From: a bacterium
Lineage (GTDB): Bacteria; Verrucomicrobiota; Verrucomicrobiae; Opitutales; Opitutaceae
NCBI GenBank assembly: GCA_021780625.1
Contig: JAJXYI010000134.1
Location: forward strand, 1 to 8,027
Length of the DNA: 8,027 nt
Reading direction: 5' to 3'
In this document: positions 5,861-8,027 of the stretch, one piece after another
Layout of the letters: every line of letters starts with the position of its first letter
How positions within the stretch are numbered: position 1 is the stretch's first letter
Notes under the pieces: generated by a model
Seen by the model: the letters and a program-made list of their open reading frames with translations, nothing else
Database searches by the model: none
What the model was told of the DNA's origin: nothing
Translations under genes and position numbers: made by a program

Positions 5861-8011
5861 ATGATGATAGTCCGTGACCGATACCGACCCAAACTACGGT
5901 GGCTCCTGATGGCCTGTCTGGCCCTCGGCGTGCATCGCCTGGGCGCGGACATGCCGACGACGCACCCCACGCTGACCACGGCGGCGCAGGTGCGCGCGCT
6001 GACCGAAGACGAGGCGCGCCGCGCCATACCGGTTCACCTGCGCGCGATCTATATTGGCGAGGCCGATCCTGCGGGCATCGCCTTCGTGGTGCAGGACAAG
6101 ACCGAGGGCATCTATGTCCAGGGACCGGCCAACCTCGTCGCAGGGCTGACGCGGGGCGACTTGCTCGAGATCGACGGAGTGAGCGACCCGGGCGGTTTCG
6201 CGCCATTTGTCGCCGCGCACATGATACGAAAGATCGGCCGGGCGCCGATTCCCGAGCCGACCGAGGTTGCACTCGACGAACTCAATGCCGGCCAGATGGA
6301 CGCGCGCTGGGTGGAGATTTCGGGTGTTGTCAGAAGCGTCGCGCCGACCGCGCGGAGCGACACGGGGCCTCCGCCGCCCGGCACGCGCTACGCGTCGCCA
6401 GCAGGGGTCGTCTCGCAGGCGAGGATGCGGAAGGTCAAGATGAAGCTGGCCTCGGGCAGTGCGCGCGTGATCGTCGAGATCGATGGCAGTCTCAAGCCCG
6501 AGGAGTACGTCGATGCCGAAGTGCGGATTCGGGGGCTTTGTTTCAACCTGCACAATCGAAACCGCCAGTTCGTAAGGCCATTCGTCCAGGTGCCCCGCGG
6601 CGTGAAGGTCGAGGTGATCAAGCCACCCCCGCCTCATCCCTTCGGCAGCCCGCCCCGGCCCGTCGCCACCCTGCTTCAGTTTCAGGATCTAGCGAGAACG
6701 CACGGTCATCGTGTCCACGTGCGCGGCGTCGTGATTTTCGATCGGCCCGGGGCGATGCTCTGGATTCGCGACCACGGTCACAGCCTGCGCGTGGAGACGA
6801 ACGAAGATGAGGTCCTGGTTCCGGGTGACGAGGTGGACGTCCTTGGATTTCCAGCACCCAGCGGCTACAGCGCCGTGCTTCAGGATGCGGTTTTCAGGAA
6901 GGGGTCGGCGCAACCGCCGCCGATGCCGCAGATCCTGACGGATATGTCTAGCGCCTTGCGGCACGACGCGGACCTGGTCCAGCTGGAAGGGCGCCTCACC
7001 GACTTGCGTCGATTCCCCGACAGCGTGGACCTCACCTTGAATTGGCACCACACGTCGATCCGTGCCCTGATGCACCTTCCCGCGGACGCGGCGGTGCCGG
7101 CGGATTGGCTGGCCGGCAGCCTGGTGCGAGTATCCGGTGTGTGCACGGTCCGAACAGACGAACCTGGACCGCTGGGAGGGCTGTGGGAACCCCACTCGTT
7201 CCAACTGCTCCTGCGCTCACCGTCGGACCTCGCGGTGCTTCAGTCGCCCCCCTGGTGGAACGCGGAACGGGTGATCTGGATCCTCTCCGGATTTCTCGCG
7301 CTGGCACTGGGCGCGGTCGCGACCGTGATGCTGGTCTTCTGGCGGCGTTCGAAGGCTCAGGAGCACCGTCGGGAAATGGCCGAGACCGAATTCGCCGCCA
7401 TTCTCAACGAGCGCAATCGTGTGGCGCGCGAGATTCACGATACACTCTCTCAAAACCTCGGCGCGATCTCCGTCCAACTCGAGCTGGCCCGCACGCACGC
7501 CGCCGATATCAGCGCCCCCGCCCGAAAACACATTGGAACCGCGCACCAGCTGGCACGCTCGGCGCTCGCCGAGGCGCGCGACTCCATCTGGAACATGCGC
7601 TCTCATGTCCTGGAACGATGCGATTTGGGCGAAGCCCTTGAAGACATCCTGAAGCGCATGACCGAGGGCACCGGGGTCACGCCATCCATGCAGGTGACGG
7701 GTGCCAGGCGCCGCCTTCCCCCTGTTGTCGAAAACAACCTCCTGCGCATCGGTCAGGAGGCGATCACCAATGCGAGCAAACACGCCAAACCCTCGCGCAT
7801 CGACGTCATGCTCGCGTTTGAAGACCGGTCTGTCCGTCTGTCGGTCGAGGACGATGGCGTGGGCTTCGTCAGGGAATCCAAGCGCAACGCGGATCGCCGC
7901 AGTTTCGGCCTGATGGGCATCGAGGAACGCGCCGAAGTGCTGGGTGGGTCGGTGGATATCCGAAGCGTCCCCGGACACGGCACCTGCGTCACCGTGGTGA
8001 TTTCAACATGA
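5861..8011 (+). CDS. Membrane sensor histidine kinase, HisKA_3/HATPase type with OB-like periplasmic sensor region
   Basis: 716 residues from ATG 5861 (ATG 5864 is an alternative). The frame is open back to ATG 5747 (754 residues), but that extension is Pro/Arg-rich, precedes the candidate promoter and would bury the signal sequence. From 5861 the protein starts with a basic stretch and a hydrophobic segment (LRWLLMACLALGV) ending near ALGVHRLGA, a signal peptide or anchor. Four OB-like beta segments follow at about residues 57-134, 148-253, 283-349 and 372-457 (for example FVVQDKTEGIYV and MLWIRDHGHSLRV, each followed by GD and a V-x-G strand). The motif FQLLLRSPSD...PPWWN (7199-7261) precedes one membrane helix (7271-7342). 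Cytoplasmic part: H-box ERNRVAREIHDTLSQN, phospho-acceptor His 526 (codon 7436-7438); N-box QEAITNASKHA (Asn codon 7769-7771); G1 DDGVGF (7850-7867); G2 FGLMGIEERA; G3 GHGTCV. All needed catalytic motifs are present and there is no PAS domain. It should autophosphorylate and pass phosphate to a NarL/FixJ-type regulator. The signal is unknown. Confidence 0.9.
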   Translation: MMIVRDRYRPKLRWLLMACLALGVHRLGADMPTTHPTLTTAAQVRALTEDEARRAIPVHLRAIYIGEADPAGIAFVVQDKTEGIYVQGPANLVAGLTRGDLLEIDGVSDPGGFAPFVAAHMIRKIGRAPIPEPTEVALDELNAGQMDARWVEISGVVRSVAPTARSDTGPPPPGTRYASPAGVVSQARMRKVKMKLASGSARVIVEIDGSLKPEEYVDAEVRIRGLCFNLHNRNRQFVRPFVQVPRGVKVEVIKPPPPHPFGSPPRPVATLLQFQDLARTHGHRVHVRGVVIFDRPGAMLWIRDHGHSLRVETNEDEVLVPGDEVDVLGFPAPSGYSAVLQDAVFRKGSAQPPPMPQILTDMSSALRHDADLVQLEGRLTDLRRFPDSVDLTLNWHHTSIRALMHLPADAAVPADWLAGSLVRVSGVCTVRTDEPGPLGGLWEPHSFQLLLRSPSDLAVLQSPPWWNAERVIWILSGFLALALGAVATVMLVFWRRSKAQEHRREMAETEFAAILNERNRVAREIHDTLSQNLGAISVQLELARTHAADISAPARKHIGTAHQLARSALAEARDSIWNMRSHVLERCDLGEALEDILKRMTEGTGVTPSMQVTGARRRLPPVVENNLLRIGQEAITNASKHAKPSRIDVMLAFEDRSVRLSVEDDGVGFVRESKRNADRRSFGLMGIEERAEVLGGSVDIRSVPGHGTCVTVVIST

Positions 8012-8027
8012 ACGATCGATCGCGATC
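8008..8027 (+). CDS. Start of the next gene, probably a response regulator (cut by window edge)
   Basis: ATG at 8008-8010 overlaps the kinase stop TGA (8009-8011) as ATGA, the usual sign of translational coupling. Only six full codons are visible (MNDRSR), so nothing in the protein itself identifies it. Kinases of the HisKA_3 class are commonly followed by a receiver plus LuxR-type HTH regulator, so that is the likely identity by context. Confidence 0.6.

Noticed and set aside
8013..8027. GATC-rich palindromic end sequence
   Set aside because: Explained by the codons of the next gene and too short to mean anything on its own.

Overview
The window (about 60-65% GC by eye, all recognised genes on the + strand) looks like chromosomal DNA from a verrucomicrobial bacterium, most likely of the Opitutaceae or a close relative. 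The main evidence is the TonB-dependent receptor: its mature N-terminus carries a 'QLSPFEV' segment followed by a 'GYAATSSLAGSRL' plug start, an arrangement I associate with the large receptor families of that group. The sensor kinase has an N-terminal region also typical of Verrucomicrobia, Acidobacteria and Planctomycetes. The lineage is inferred from these family hallmarks, not from a marker gene.

Layout: (1) positions 1-1368 hold the 3' part of a GH27-type alpha-galactosidase, cut by the left edge. It keeps both predicted catalytic aspartates and has a degenerate NPCBM-like module inserted into its C-terminal beta domain. (2) Positions 1369-1924 are a 556-base gap with no convincing gene. 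It contains a small inverted repeat, an unrecognised minus-strand ORF and a C-rich leader. (3) Positions 1925-5656 encode a 1243-residue TonB-dependent outer-membrane receptor with a clear signal peptide, plug and terminal aromatic residue. (4) A perfect 12-bp GC-rich stem follows and is the probable terminator; a candidate promoter lies further downstream. (5) Positions 5861-8011 encode a membrane sensor histidine kinase of the HisKA_3 (NarX/DesK-like) class, with a long predicted periplasmic region that reads as four OB-like segments in two tandem units. (6) At the right edge an ATGA overlap starts another reading frame, very probably the cognate response regulator.

How they may work together: the receptor could import a galactoside-containing oligosaccharide or other ligand, the alpha-galactosidase could remove terminal alpha-galactose, and the kinase/regulator pair could sense a periplasmic signal and adjust transcription. 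This is inferred from neighbourhood only. The strong stem after the receptor and the separate candidate promoter suggest the two-component pair is its own transcription unit. I found no RNA gene, CRISPR array, intact mobile element or wholly new system. The least described element is the OB-array sensor region of the kinase.
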